Assembly (NCBI RefSeq): GCF_017114865.1
Contig: NZ_JADEYH010000013.1
Coordinates: forward strand, 62,001 to 126,000
Origin: Streptomyces verrucosisporus
GTDB taxonomy: Bacteria > Actinomycetota > Actinomycetes > Streptomycetales > Streptomycetaceae
DNA: 64,000 nucleotides
Direction: 5' to 3'
Below are positions 9,873-17,099 of the stretch, piece after piece (the first letter of the stretch is position 1; each line of letters starts with the position of its first letter). The notes below the pieces were generated by a model. It worked only from the letters and a program-made list of their open reading frames with translations. It made no database searches and had not been told where the DNA came from. The position numbers and the translations under genes were made by a program.

Positions 9873-11021
9873 TCAGGAAGCGGGACCGGCCGTCGCGGCG
9901 CCCGCGGAGGTGGCCGGAGCGTCCGGGAGCCGTCCGGGGTCCGTGGGGGCGGCGGGACTGCCGGGGGCGGTGGGGTCGGTCGTCCCGTCCCCGGCGGGGA
10001 AGGTGTCACCGTCCTCGGTGTCGGGCAGCGTGTCGCCGCTCTCCTCGGGGACGGCGTCCCCGCCCTCGGTGCCGTCCCCGGTGCCGCCCTGGCCGCCGTC
10101 CGTGGCGGGGCGCCCGGAGTCGCCCGTGCCGGAGGAACCGCCCGACGACTCGCCGGACGACCCACCGGAGGCGCCGCCGACCGCCGCACCGGACCGGTCG
10201 CAGTAGCCGTCCACCTTCTCCGGGCCTCCCGCGGCCCGCTCCAGCTCGGTGCGTTCCCGCCGGTCCAGCTCACCGCCCGGCAGCTTCTCGCACAGTGCCC
10301 GCAGACGCGCTTCCTCCTGAGGGTGCCCGGGGACGACGTTTCCGGCCCGGTCGCCCGCACCACCCGTTCCCGGGGTGGGCGAGCCGGTCTCCGCCGGCCG
10401 CCCGCCGGGGCCGGTACCGGCCGGGTCGCCTTCACCCGCGGCTCCTTGGCCGCCGCGTTCCCCGTCCTCTCCCGCGCCGTGCTCCCCTTCGCCGTCATCC
10501 CCCGGCCGGCCGGAGAGCGATTCGGCGGTGCCGGCCGGCGGCGGGAGGAGCCCGTCCGGCTCGGTGGACACACCCGTCGACGGGGCGGGCGCGCCGCTCC
10601 CTCCCCCGAACGGCCCGGGCAGCACTCCGCTGCCGGCCGCGATGGCGACCCCGCCGAGCACCCCGCCGAGCGTCAGCCCTGCGATGCCCATCCGCAGGGG
10701 GCGGCCGAGTGACCGCAGCCGGCTCCGGCGCCCGGCGGCGCCGGCCTCCGCCCCGGCTCCGGGCCGTGCGCGGGCCGCCCGGAAGGCCGCCAGCGCGGCG
10801 GCCTCCCCGGGCAGCTCGCCGTCGTCACTCGCGCCGGGCACGGCGGTGCGACCTGCTGTGGCGGCAGCGGTCGCGGGGACGGCGGCGAGTCCGTCGAGTG
10901 CCTCGGCCAGTGCCGGCGCGCCCGGTTCGTCCGCGTACGGCGAGGGGTGGGCCGACCGTCCGCGCAGCAGACGCTCCGCGGCCTCCTCGTCCAGCCAGTT
11001 GTACCGGTCGTCGGCCCTCAC
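9873..11021 (-). CDS. Membrane-anchored partner of ECF sigma factor (module A)
   Basis: A 382-aa protein with about 105 cytoplasmic residues (containing LPGEAAALAAFRAAR), one membrane span (MGIAGLTLGGVLGGVAIAAG) and a long extracellular Gly/Asp/Ser/Pro-rich tail. Within the tail a short ordered island has its only two cysteines: RLRALCEKL and, about 26 residues on, VDGYCDR. No zinc anti-sigma HxxxCxxC motif is present. The GTG start overlaps the TGA of the sigma gene (GTGA), so the two are translationally coupled, which suggests it controls that sigma factor. The protein is a clear paralogue of the one at 15847 in layout, the ALAAFRAAR segment and the Cys pair. Function as an anti-sigma or sensor is inferred. 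Confidence 0.75.
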   Translation of the reverse strand: MRADDRYNWLDEEAAERLLRGRSAHPSPYADEPGAPALAEALDGLAAVPATAAATAGRTAVPGASDDGELPGEAAALAAFRAARARPGAGAEAGAAGRRSRLRSLGRPLRMGIAGLTLGGVLGGVAIAAGSGVLPGPFGGGSGAPAPSTGVSTEPDGLLPPPAGTAESLSGRPGDDGEGEHGAGEDGERGGQGAAGEGDPAGTGPGGRPAETGSPTPGTGGAGDRAGNVVPGHPQEEARLRALCEKLPGGELDRRERTELERAAGGPEKVDGYCDRSGAAVGGASGGSSGESSGGSSGTGDSGRPATDGGQGGTGDGTEGGDAVPEESGDTLPDTEDGDTFPAGDGTTDPTAPGSPAAPTDPGRLPDAPATSAGAATAGPAS

Positions 11022-11662
11022 GTTTCCCTCAGCGTCCGTCTGGCCTTTTCCGTCACACTCCGTGCGGTTCCGGCCCTGGGTGCGGGCACCCCGTCACCGG
11101 CTCCTTCCTCCCCATCCAGCAGTTCCGCGAGCTTGCGCAGCCCCCGGTGCGCGGCGGTGCGCACCGCGCCCGGTCTCTTGCCCAGCACCTGCGCGGCTCC
11201 CTTGGCGTCGAGGCCGACGACCACCCGGAGCACGACGGCCTCGGCCTGGTCGCGCGGCAGCCGGGAGATCAGGGCCATGGTGTGCCCGGTGCCGATCGAC
11301 TCCAGGGCCTCGTCGAAGGTGTCGGATCCGGCGGGCAGCACCGCCAGTTCGTTGTCGTCGTCGACCGGGCTGGAGACGGGCCGCCGCCCCCGCGCCCGGA
11401 TGTGGTCGAGCGCGCGGTTGCGGGCGATCCGCGCCGTCCAGCCGCGGAAGCGGTCGGCGTCCCCGTCGAACCGGTCGATGTCCCGGGCGATCTGCAGCCA
11501 CGCCTCGGATGCGATGTCCTCCGCGTCCGCGTCCGGAACCAGCGTCCGCACGTATCCCAGCAGGCGGGGATGGACGGCGCGGTAGACGGTACGGAAGGCG
11601 CATTCGTCCCCCTCGCGCGCCGCCCGCACCGCTGCGGTGAGTTCCGCGTCTTCCCCCTGCAC
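11018..11662 (-). CDS. ECF-type RNA polymerase sigma factor (module A)
   Basis: A 214-aa sigma-70 family ECF factor. Region 2 spans about 20-95 (FRTVYRAVHPRLLGYVRTLV, DAEDIASEAWLQIARD, RFRGWTARIARNRALDHIR) and region 4 about 128-182 (LPRDQAEAVVLRVVVG, KGAAQVLGKRPGAVRTAAHRGL). The two are joined by an acidic linker. GTG start with AGGA 7 nt upstream. It overlaps the membrane partner by GTGA and is divergent from the amidase at 12175. It is strikingly similar to the sigma factor at 15209, e.g. VLGKRPGAV in both, so they are paralogues. Confidence 0.93.
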   Translation of the reverse strand: MQGEDAELTAAVRAAREGDECAFRTVYRAVHPRLLGYVRTLVPDADAEDIASEAWLQIARDIDRFDGDADRFRGWTARIARNRALDHIRARGRRPVSSPVDDDNELAVLPAGSDTFDEALESIGTGHTMALISRLPRDQAEAVVLRVVVGLDAKGAAQVLGKRPGAVRTAAHRGLRKLAELLDGEEGAGDGVPAPRAGTARSVTEKARRTLRET

Positions 11663-11801
11663 GCCTTAGTCCTGCCCCACTTCGCGATGTAGCGCTCGCC
11701 CGCGCCCCTGGCCGAGCGCGGTCCCGCCGTGATGCTTCGATCTGCGTCTATGCGAAGCAGAACGCTACGACCTAGTGTGCGCTCCCGTCCATGCGGACGG
11801 G

Positions 11802-11815
11802 TCGGTAGTTACCGA
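11802..11815. promoter_or_regulatory. 14-bp palindrome, candidate operator
   Basis: TCGGTA-GT-TACCGA is a perfect inverted repeat in the sigma A/amidase divergent region, about 140 nt upstream of the sigma start. Confidence 0.35.
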
Positions 11816-11966
11816 GTTGAAGGCGGAGGGCAGGGCGCGCGAACGGGAGGCGAAGACGGGGCGGAGGGAGTGTGGGGAAGAGGGCGAGCGGGGGAGTAAC
11901 AGTTTTCGGCCTCCCGGCGCTGAGGTGTGTGACGGACCTCGCTCGGCGCGGCGGTCCGTACTCGAC

Positions 11967-12010
11967 GACGGCCGGGGTCTCTCCTGTGGGGGGTGGCGAC
12001 CCCGGCCGTC
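11967..12010. promoter_or_regulatory. Strong 13-bp stem-loop in the amidase leader region
   Basis: GACGGCCGGGGTC (11967-11979) pairs perfectly with GACCCCGGCCGTC (11998-12010) over an 18-nt loop, 165 nt upstream of the amidase start. It could be a terminator for an upstream non-coding transcript or a structured leader element. It does not match any riboswitch consensus I know. Confidence 0.45.
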
Positions 12011-12174
12011 TTCGCACTCACGGCCCGGCCGCGGGCCGCCCTGTAACGGTTGAGTACCTGTCTCTGCCCCGGAGTGACGTTTCCTCTACGGTGAGCGCCT
12101 ACCGAAGGGTCCCGTGACGGACGCGGGGCGAGCGAGTCTTTGGACGAACGATCCAGACCGACAAGGGGCGGGAC

Positions 12175-14970
12175 TTGAGTCCGCGAAGAACACGAGCGCG
12201 CAGAACATTGAGTCTGAGGAGGCGGACCTGGCTGACCCTGGGTGCCGTCGCGGTGGGCGGAGCCGGTGTGGTGACCGTCGCCGTGGCCGGTCCGCCCGAG
12301 GACAGGGGGAACCCCGTGACCGTGTCGCCGGTCAAGGTGTACTCCGTGAGCCTGAAGACCAGGGGCGAGGGGCACAGCGGCGTGACGCGCCGCGACACCA
12401 AGCCGTTCAGCCTGCTGGGCATCTCCTGGCCCCGGGCGACCGCGGAGATCGGCGGCCGGGCGGAGGTGCGCACCCGCGACATCGAGACCGGCCGGTGGAC
12501 GCCGTGGCAGGAACTGGACCTGGACATCCACGTCCCCGAGGGCGAGGAGGGCCGGGAGGCCACGGCCCGCGGCGCGACCGCGCCCCGCTGGGTCGGCCCT
12601 TCCGACGGCGTCGAGGCCCGGGTGGTCTCCGCCGACGGGCAGACCGGTGACGAGTTCCCCGCCGGTATGCGGCTGGACCTGGTCGACCCGGGCGTGACGC
12701 CGCGCGAGGCGAAGGAGGCCAACGCGGCCGACCTCGGCCCGGCGGCCTTCGAGACGGCCGTGGACACGGGCATGCGGCCCGCCGCCTACGTCGCCGAGGA
12801 CCCGGCGCCCACCGCAGCCGCGAGCGACCCGGCCGGCGCCTCGGCCTCGCCCGCCGAGCCGGAGCCCACCGAATCGGCCCCCACCGGAACGGAGTCCACC
12901 GCTCCGGGCACCACCGAGCCCACTCCCACCGGGACGGAGCCCACCGAGCCGGGCGCCTCCGGGAGCCCGACGGCCGGCCCGTCGCCGACCCCGACCGTGC
13001 CGACCGCGCCCGAGTCCACGGTCACCCGGCCGCCCATCGTCTCGCGCGCCGCCTGGGGCGCGGACGAGTCCATGGTCGAGGAGCCGTCGGCGTACCTGGA
13101 GGACGGCATCCAGGCGGCCTTCGTCCACCACACGGCACTCGAGGACATCAACTACACCTGCTCCGACTCGGCCGCGATCGTGCGGTCGCTGATGACGTTC
13201 CACGTCGAGGGCAACGGCTGGAACGACCTGGGCTACAACTTCCTGGTCGACAAGTGCGGCACGATCTTCGAGGGCCGGCACGGCGGCGTCGACCTGCCCG
13301 TGGTGGGCGCGCACACCTACGGCTTCAACAGCTACTCCACCGGCATCGCGGTGATCGGCAACTACGCCGCGGGCGACGTGCCCACTCCCGACGTGACCGG
13401 CGCCGTCGCCAGGATCGCCGCCTGGAAGCTCGGCCAGTACGGCGTGGACCCCACCGGCAGGGTGACGCTCACCGCCATGGGGAACACCGGCGTGTGGGAG
13501 GAGGGCGAGCAGGCCACCCTGCGCACCGTCTCCGGCCACCGCGACGGCTACAACACCGCCTGCCCGGGCCAGACGCTGTACGACGCGCTGCCGGAGATCC
13601 GGCGCTTCGCCGCGAGCCCGGCCGCGAGCTCCGCGGCCCCCACCGCCGACTTCAACCGCGACGGCATGGGCGACATGGCCGTGGGCACCCCCCGCGCCGC
13701 CGTGGGCGGCAGGGACAAGGCCGGCACCGTCAGCGTGGCGCCCGGCGGCGTGGACGGCCCGGTGGCCTCCGCCAGGATCACCCTCTCCCAGTCCAGCCCG
13801 GGTGTCCCCGGCGCCTCCGAGACCGGTGACAGCTGGGGCGCGGCGGTCGCGTACGGCGACGTCAACGGCGACGGACACGCGGACCTGGCGGTCGGCGCGC
13901 CCGGCGAGGACGACACGGTGGGCAACACCGACTCCGGTGCTGTGACCGTCCTGTACGGCCCCGGCTTCACCGAGGCCAAGTGGCTGGAGGCGGCCGACGC
14001 GGACCGCACCGGCGGGGCCCGGTTCGGCTCGGCCGTCGCCGTGGGCGACTTCGACAGCGACGGCACCGCCGACGTCTTCACCGCCTCCACCCGCGGCCCG
14101 GCCACGTGGTGGGCGTTCGACGTCGCCGGCGGCACCGTGCGCAAGGGCACCCTGAAGACCGGCACCACCGGCACCATCGACTCCCTGGCCTCCACCACCG
14201 GCGACTTCAACCGCGACGGCTACGCCGACGTGGTCCTGGGCCACCGGGACTCCGGCGGCACCGGCCGGCTCACGCTCCTCAACGGGTCGGCCGACGGCCT
14301 GACCTACGTGGGCATGTCGTCCGTCAAGGGCGGCCGTTCGGTCGCCGCGGCCGACATCGACGGGGACGCGTACGCGGACCTGATCGTCGGTCAGCCGTAC
14401 ACGTCCGAGTCCGGCGCCCACAGCGGCGGCCAGATCACCGTGCTGCCCGGTTCGCCCGACGGACCGACCACCACCGGCCGGAAGGTGATCCACCAGGACA
14501 CCCCCGGCGTCCCGGGAGGCGCGGAGGCCGGCGACGCGATGGGCTGGTCGGTGTCGGCGGGCGACGTCGACGGCGACGGACACGCCGACGTCCTCGCCGG
14601 CCTGCCCTTCGAGGACCTCACCCGCGACGGCACAGGCCGCAAGAACGCGGGCATGTCGATCCTGCTGTACGGCACCTCCTCGGGGCTGAGCACCTCCGGC
14701 GCCATGAGCCTGCACCAGGACACCTCCGGTGTCCGCGGGGTCTCCGAGACCGACGACCGGCTCGGGGCGGGCGTCCTGCTCGCCGACATGTCCGGCTGGG
14801 GACGGGCGGACCTGGCCGTCGGCGCTCCGGGGGAGAACTCCTTCGACGGGACGATCCTCCAGTTCGACGCCGGCAGCCGGGGCGTCTCGACCTCGGGCGC
14901 CGTCTACTACAGCCGCTCGGACATGGGCACGCCCTCGGGCGCCTGGCTGGGCTATCCGCTGGCTCCCTGA
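12175..14970 (+). CDS. Secreted N-acetylmuramoyl-L-alanine amidase (PGRP/Amidase_2) with FG-GAP repeats
   Basis: A 931-aa exported peptidoglycan amidase. An Arg-rich N-terminus and hydrophobic stretch (WLTLGAVAVGGAGVVTVAVAG, about 19-39) form the signal peptide. A beta-rich domain follows to about 205, then a Thr/Pro/Glu linker (210-285), and the zinc amidase at 287-480: zinc ligands probably His318 (AFVHHTA), His455 (GHRDGYNT) and Cys463. From 490 to the end there are seven calcium-binding FG-GAP-type repeats such as DFNRDGMGD, DVNGDGHAD, DFDSDGTAD and DIDGDAYAD, forming a beta-propeller. The start is TTG with AAGGGG 6 nt upstream. It lies between two ECF sigma modules pointing away from it, followed by two terminator hairpins. 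Confidence 0.93.
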   Translation: MSPRRTRARRTLSLRRRTWLTLGAVAVGGAGVVTVAVAGPPEDRGNPVTVSPVKVYSVSLKTRGEGHSGVTRRDTKPFSLLGISWPRATAEIGGRAEVRTRDIETGRWTPWQELDLDIHVPEGEEGREATARGATAPRWVGPSDGVEARVVSADGQTGDEFPAGMRLDLVDPGVTPREAKEANAADLGPAAFETAVDTGMRPAAYVAEDPAPTAAASDPAGASASPAEPEPTESAPTGTESTAPGTTEPTPTGTEPTEPGASGSPTAGPSPTPTVPTAPESTVTRPPIVSRAAWGADESMVEEPSAYLEDGIQAAFVHHTALEDINYTCSDSAAIVRSLMTFHVEGNGWNDLGYNFLVDKCGTIFEGRHGGVDLPVVGAHTYGFNSYSTGIAVIGNYAAGDVPTPDVTGAVARIAAWKLGQYGVDPTGRVTLTAMGNTGVWEEGEQATLRTVSGHRDGYNTACPGQTLYDALPEIRRFAASPAASSAAPTADFNRDGMGDMAVGTPRAAVGGRDKAGTVSVAPGGVDGPVASARITLSQSSPGVPGASETGDSWGAAVAYGDVNGDGHADLAVGAPGEDDTVGNTDSGAVTVLYGPGFTEAKWLEAADADRTGGARFGSAVAVGDFDSDGTADVFTASTRGPATWWAFDVAGGTVRKGTLKTGTTGTIDSLASTTGDFNRDGYADVVLGHRDSGGTGRLTLLNGSADGLTYVGMSSVKGGRSVAAADIDGDAYADLIVGQPYTSESGAHSGGQITVLPGSPDGPTTTGRKVIHQDTPGVPGGAEAGDAMGWSVSAGDVDGDGHADVLAGLPFEDLTRDGTGRKNAGMSILLYGTSSGLSTSGAMSLHQDTSGVRGVSETDDRLGAGVLLADMSGWGRADLAVGAPGENSFDGTILQFDAGSRGVSTSGAVYYSRSDMGTPSGAWLGYPLAP

Positions 14971-14979
14971 GCGGGAGGG

Positions 14980-15010
14980 CGGCGCGCCGCCGCTGAACGG
15001 CGGCGCGCCG
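14980..15010 (+). terminator. Terminator hairpin 1 after the amidase
   Basis: Perfect 13-bp stem, CGGCGCGCCGCCG (14980-14992) with CGGCGGCGCGCCG (14998-15010), 5-nt loop CTGAA, 10 nt after the stop codon. Confidence 0.8.
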
Positions 15011-15042
15011 GACGGCTGTTCGGCGGCCGCGGCGGGAACGAC

Positions 15043-15076
15043 AAGGGACCGGACGGGATACCCCGTCCGGTCCCTT
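15043..15076 (+). terminator. Terminator hairpin 2 after the amidase
   Basis: Perfect 15-bp stem, AAGGGACCGGACGGG (15043-15057) with CCCGTCCGGTCCCTT (15062-15076), loop ATAC. A second hairpin in tandem with the first insulates the sigma gene at 15209. Confidence 0.85.
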
Positions 15077-15208
15077 CCCCGTTCTCCCGGGCGGGGCAGG
15101 GGTGTTCGCCTTCGCCCCGCACCGGGTCCGCACGGGTGGAGCCCGCGCGAAGCCCGCGCGAAGCCGCCGTGTCGACGCGCCGCGCGGGAGCGTGGAAGGA
15201 TCCCGTCC

Positions 15209-15838
15209 GTGAGTGATGCGGCGGATGTCGGCAACCGGCTCCACCCCGAGCACACCGGGGACCTGAACGCTGCGGTTCTCGGTGTGCGGCGGGGCGACGA
15301 GGCCGCCTTCCGCGCCGTCTACCGCCGCCTCAACCCCGAACTCCTGCGCTACGCGGCCGTCATCGTCGGCCAGGACGCGGAGGACGTCGTGGCCGAGACG
15401 TGGTTACAGATAGCCCGGGATGTACTGCGCTTCGAGGGGGACGGCGCCTCCTTCCGCCGCTTCGCCCTCGCCGTCACACGGAACCGGGCCCGCGACGTCC
15501 TGCGTCGCAGGAGGAGGCGTCTGCAGGAGATCACCGTACCGACCGACGAGTTGCCCGAACCGCGCACGTCCGGCGCCCCCGGCTGGGAGGCCGCCCCGGA
15601 CACCGCGGAGGTGGCCGGGGCGAAGATGTCGACACGTGAGATCGTCTCCCTCATCGGCACTCTGCCCGTTCCGCAGGCCGAGGCGGTACTTCTGAGAGTG
15701 GTTCTGGACCTGGACACGAAGAGCACGGCCGAGGTCCTCGGCAAGCGGCCGGGGGCGGTGGCGATGGCCCTGTCGCGCGGTCTGAAGAAACTGGCCCGGT
15801 TGGTGGAACGGCCCGAGGCAACGGCGGTACGGAGGTGA
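15209..15838 (+). CDS. ECF-type RNA polymerase sigma factor (module B)
   Basis: A 209-aa ECF sigma factor paralogous to the one at 11018. Region 2 is at about 25-100 (FRAVYRRLNPELLRYAAV, DAEDVVAETWLQIARDV, FALAVTRNRARDVLRRRRRR) and region 4 at about 145-195 (LPVPQAEAVLLRVVLD, STAEVLGKRPGAVAMALSRGLKK). GTG start at 15209 has GGAAGGA 8 nt upstream and removes a long shadow extension. The stop overlaps the GGAGGTGA ribosome site of the partner gene. It is preceded by two terminators, so it has its own promoter, and by analogy probably autoregulates. Confidence 0.93.
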   Translation: MSDAADVGNRLHPEHTGDLNAAVLGVRRGDEAAFRAVYRRLNPELLRYAAVIVGQDAEDVVAETWLQIARDVLRFEGDGASFRRFALAVTRNRARDVLRRRRRRLQEITVPTDELPEPRTSGAPGWEAAPDTAEVAGAKMSTREIVSLIGTLPVPQAEAVLLRVVLDLDTKSTAEVLGKRPGAVAMALSRGLKKLARLVERPEATAVRR

Positions 15839-15846
15839 ACGAACCG

Positions 15847-17046
15847 ATGCGGGACGGGGAGGAAGGCGCCCGTGTGGCCGAGGCCGCGCTGCGCCGTCTG
15901 ATCGCGGAGGGCTCCCGGCCCGGCTCCGGTCCGCGGGGCTCCGGCGACTTGCCGTCGGACGACAGCCTGCGTGCCCTCGCGGCCGCCCTCGACGCCGCGG
16001 TGCCACCGGTGCCGCCACCGGGCTCCGGTGCCCTCAAGGGCGAGGAGGAGGCCCTGGCCGCCTTCCGGGCGGCCCGCGAGGAGCGGGCGGCAGCCGCCAC
16101 CGGAGCGGCCGCCGGCCTGCGGGGCCGCCTGGCCCGGCTGACACGGCGTCTGGGCCGCACCCGTACGGGTGCGCTCGGCGTGGTCGCGGCCGCCGTCCTC
16201 GGCAGCGGGGTCGCGGTGGCCTCCGGCGGGGTTCCGTTCCTGTCCGGCGGCGGCCCCGGCGGCACGCCCAGTGCCTCCCGGGCCCCGGACACCGCGTCCA
16301 CTCCCCCCGTCCCCGCGTCCCCGAAGGCCCCCACGACCGGGGAGGCCGGCCCGGCCCGGCCTCGCCACGAGGACTTCGGGCCCGGTGCGGTGCCGCCCTC
16401 GAAGGCGTCGCCGCGGATCGTCGCGCTGTGCCGGGACCGGCAGCAGGATCCGGACGGTCCGGGCAGCCCGAACGGTGCCGGGCGGAGGCCGCTGGCCGCC
16501 GCCGCGGGCGGACGCGACCGGGTGGCCGAGTACTGCGACGCGGTCCTCGAAGGACCGGCTGCGCGGCCCTCTCCCGCCGACGGCGGCCGGGGCGGCGGAG
16601 ACGGGGACGGCGTCGGCGGGGACCGTGCGACGCCGGACACCCCGGACCTGCCCGACCAGGCCACCGGCGGCAACGGGGACAACGGCGGGGCCGGCAACGG
16701 CCGGGGGGACGCCGGCCCCGGAAACCCCGGCAACGGCAGCGGAAACCCCGGCGGCCGGGGCGACGCCGGCCGGAACGGCGACCGCCCCGGCAACGGCGGC
16801 ACCGGCGGCGGAAGTGGTGGCCGGGACACCGGGAACCCCGGCAGCGGAACCGGCGGCGGTACCGGCGGCCGGGACAGCGGTGCTCCGGGCAGCGGGAACG
16901 GCGCCGGCAACGGAACCGGGAGCGGGAACGGCAGCGGGAACGGCAGCGGGAACGGCAGCGGCGGCCCCCGGGCCGAAACCGCACAGGACCGCGGCGCCCC
17001 CGCGGGCCACCCCGCGCCCGCCCCACCGCGTAACACCAGCCGCTGA
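15847..17046 (+). CDS. Membrane-anchored partner of ECF sigma factor (module B)
   Basis: A 399-aa paralogue of the protein at 9873: about 105 cytoplasmic residues with LKGEEEALAAFRAAR, one membrane helix (GALGVVAAAVLGSGVAVASGG), then an extracellular Pro/Thr/Gly region. Its only two cysteines are in IVALCRDRQ and RVAEYCDAV, matching the spacing and context of the other protein. The tail of about 150 residues is Gly/Asn/Asp/Ser repeats. Start: ATG 15847 with GGAGGTGA 8 nt upstream; an in-frame GTG at 15835 overlaps the sigma stop but lacks a ribosome site. An anti-sigma or signal-sensing role is inferred from coupling to the sigma gene, not from a known anti-sigma motif. Confidence 0.75.
   Translation: MRDGEEGARVAEAALRRLIAEGSRPGSGPRGSGDLPSDDSLRALAAALDAAVPPVPPPGSGALKGEEEALAAFRAAREERAAAATGAAAGLRGRLARLTRRLGRTRTGALGVVAAAVLGSGVAVASGGVPFLSGGGPGGTPSASRAPDTASTPPVPASPKAPTTGEAGPARPRHEDFGPGAVPPSKASPRIVALCRDRQQDPDGPGSPNGAGRRPLAAAAGGRDRVAEYCDAVLEGPAARPSPADGGRGGGDGDGVGGDRATPDTPDLPDQATGGNGDNGGAGNGRGDAGPGNPGNGSGNPGGRGDAGRNGDRPGNGGTGGGSGGRDTGNPGSGTGGGTGGRDSGAPGSGNGAGNGTGSGNGSGNGSGNGSGGPRAETAQDRGAPAGHPAPAPPRNTSR
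16924..16959 (+). repeat. 12-bp tandem repeats coding for Gly-Asn-Gly-Ser
   Basis: Three copies of GGGAACGGCAGC in a row inside the Gly-rich tail of the module B membrane protein, embedded in a longer degenerate array from about 16660. Likely to vary in copy number by slippage. Confidence 0.75.
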
Positions 17047-17087
17047 CCCCGCCCCGGGGCGCTCCGTGCACCGGGCGGGGCACCCCG

Positions 17088-17099
17088 TAGGGTCGGGCC
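17088..17099 (+). promoter_or_regulatory. Leaderless-type promoter of the hydrolase-ABC fusion
   Basis: TAGGGT at 17088-17093 is followed by 6 nt and the ATG at 17100; no ribosome site is present. No clear -35 hexamer 17-18 nt upstream. Confidence 0.5.

Larger units (their letters stand above)
11663..12174. other. 512-nt divergent regulatory region between sigma A and the amidase
   Basis: No gene I can support. It holds three inverted repeats: TGCTTCG-N13-CGAAGCA (11733-11759), the 14-bp TCGGTA-GT-TACCGA (11802-11815), and a perfect 13-bp stem with 18-nt loop (11967-12010). These are likely operators and a leader or terminator hairpin serving the sigma gene on the left and the amidase on the right. 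Confidence 0.55.

Noticed and set aside
11775..12053. 92-codon open frame in the sigma A/amidase gap
   Set aside because: No ribosome site, no conserved-looking segment, and its codons would cover the stem-loop at 11967; treated as non-coding.
12011..12174. Possible cyclic-di-AMP (ydaO) riboswitch upstream of the amidase, as such riboswitches precede wall hydrolases in Streptomyces
   Set aside because: I could not find the conserved ydaO core; only a generic stem-loop and GC-rich sequence are present.
11809..15255. 1148-codon open frame on the minus strand opposite the amidase
   Set aside because: Pure shadow of the amidase reading frame: Gly/Val/Arg/Ala-rich, no domain, and the plus-strand protein has clear motifs. 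Many similar shadows, e.g. 6732..8285 and 45376..48951, were dropped for the same reason.
9873..17046. Classical zinc anti-sigma domain in the membrane partners
   Set aside because: No HxxxCxxC motif in the cytoplasmic part; the only cysteines are external.
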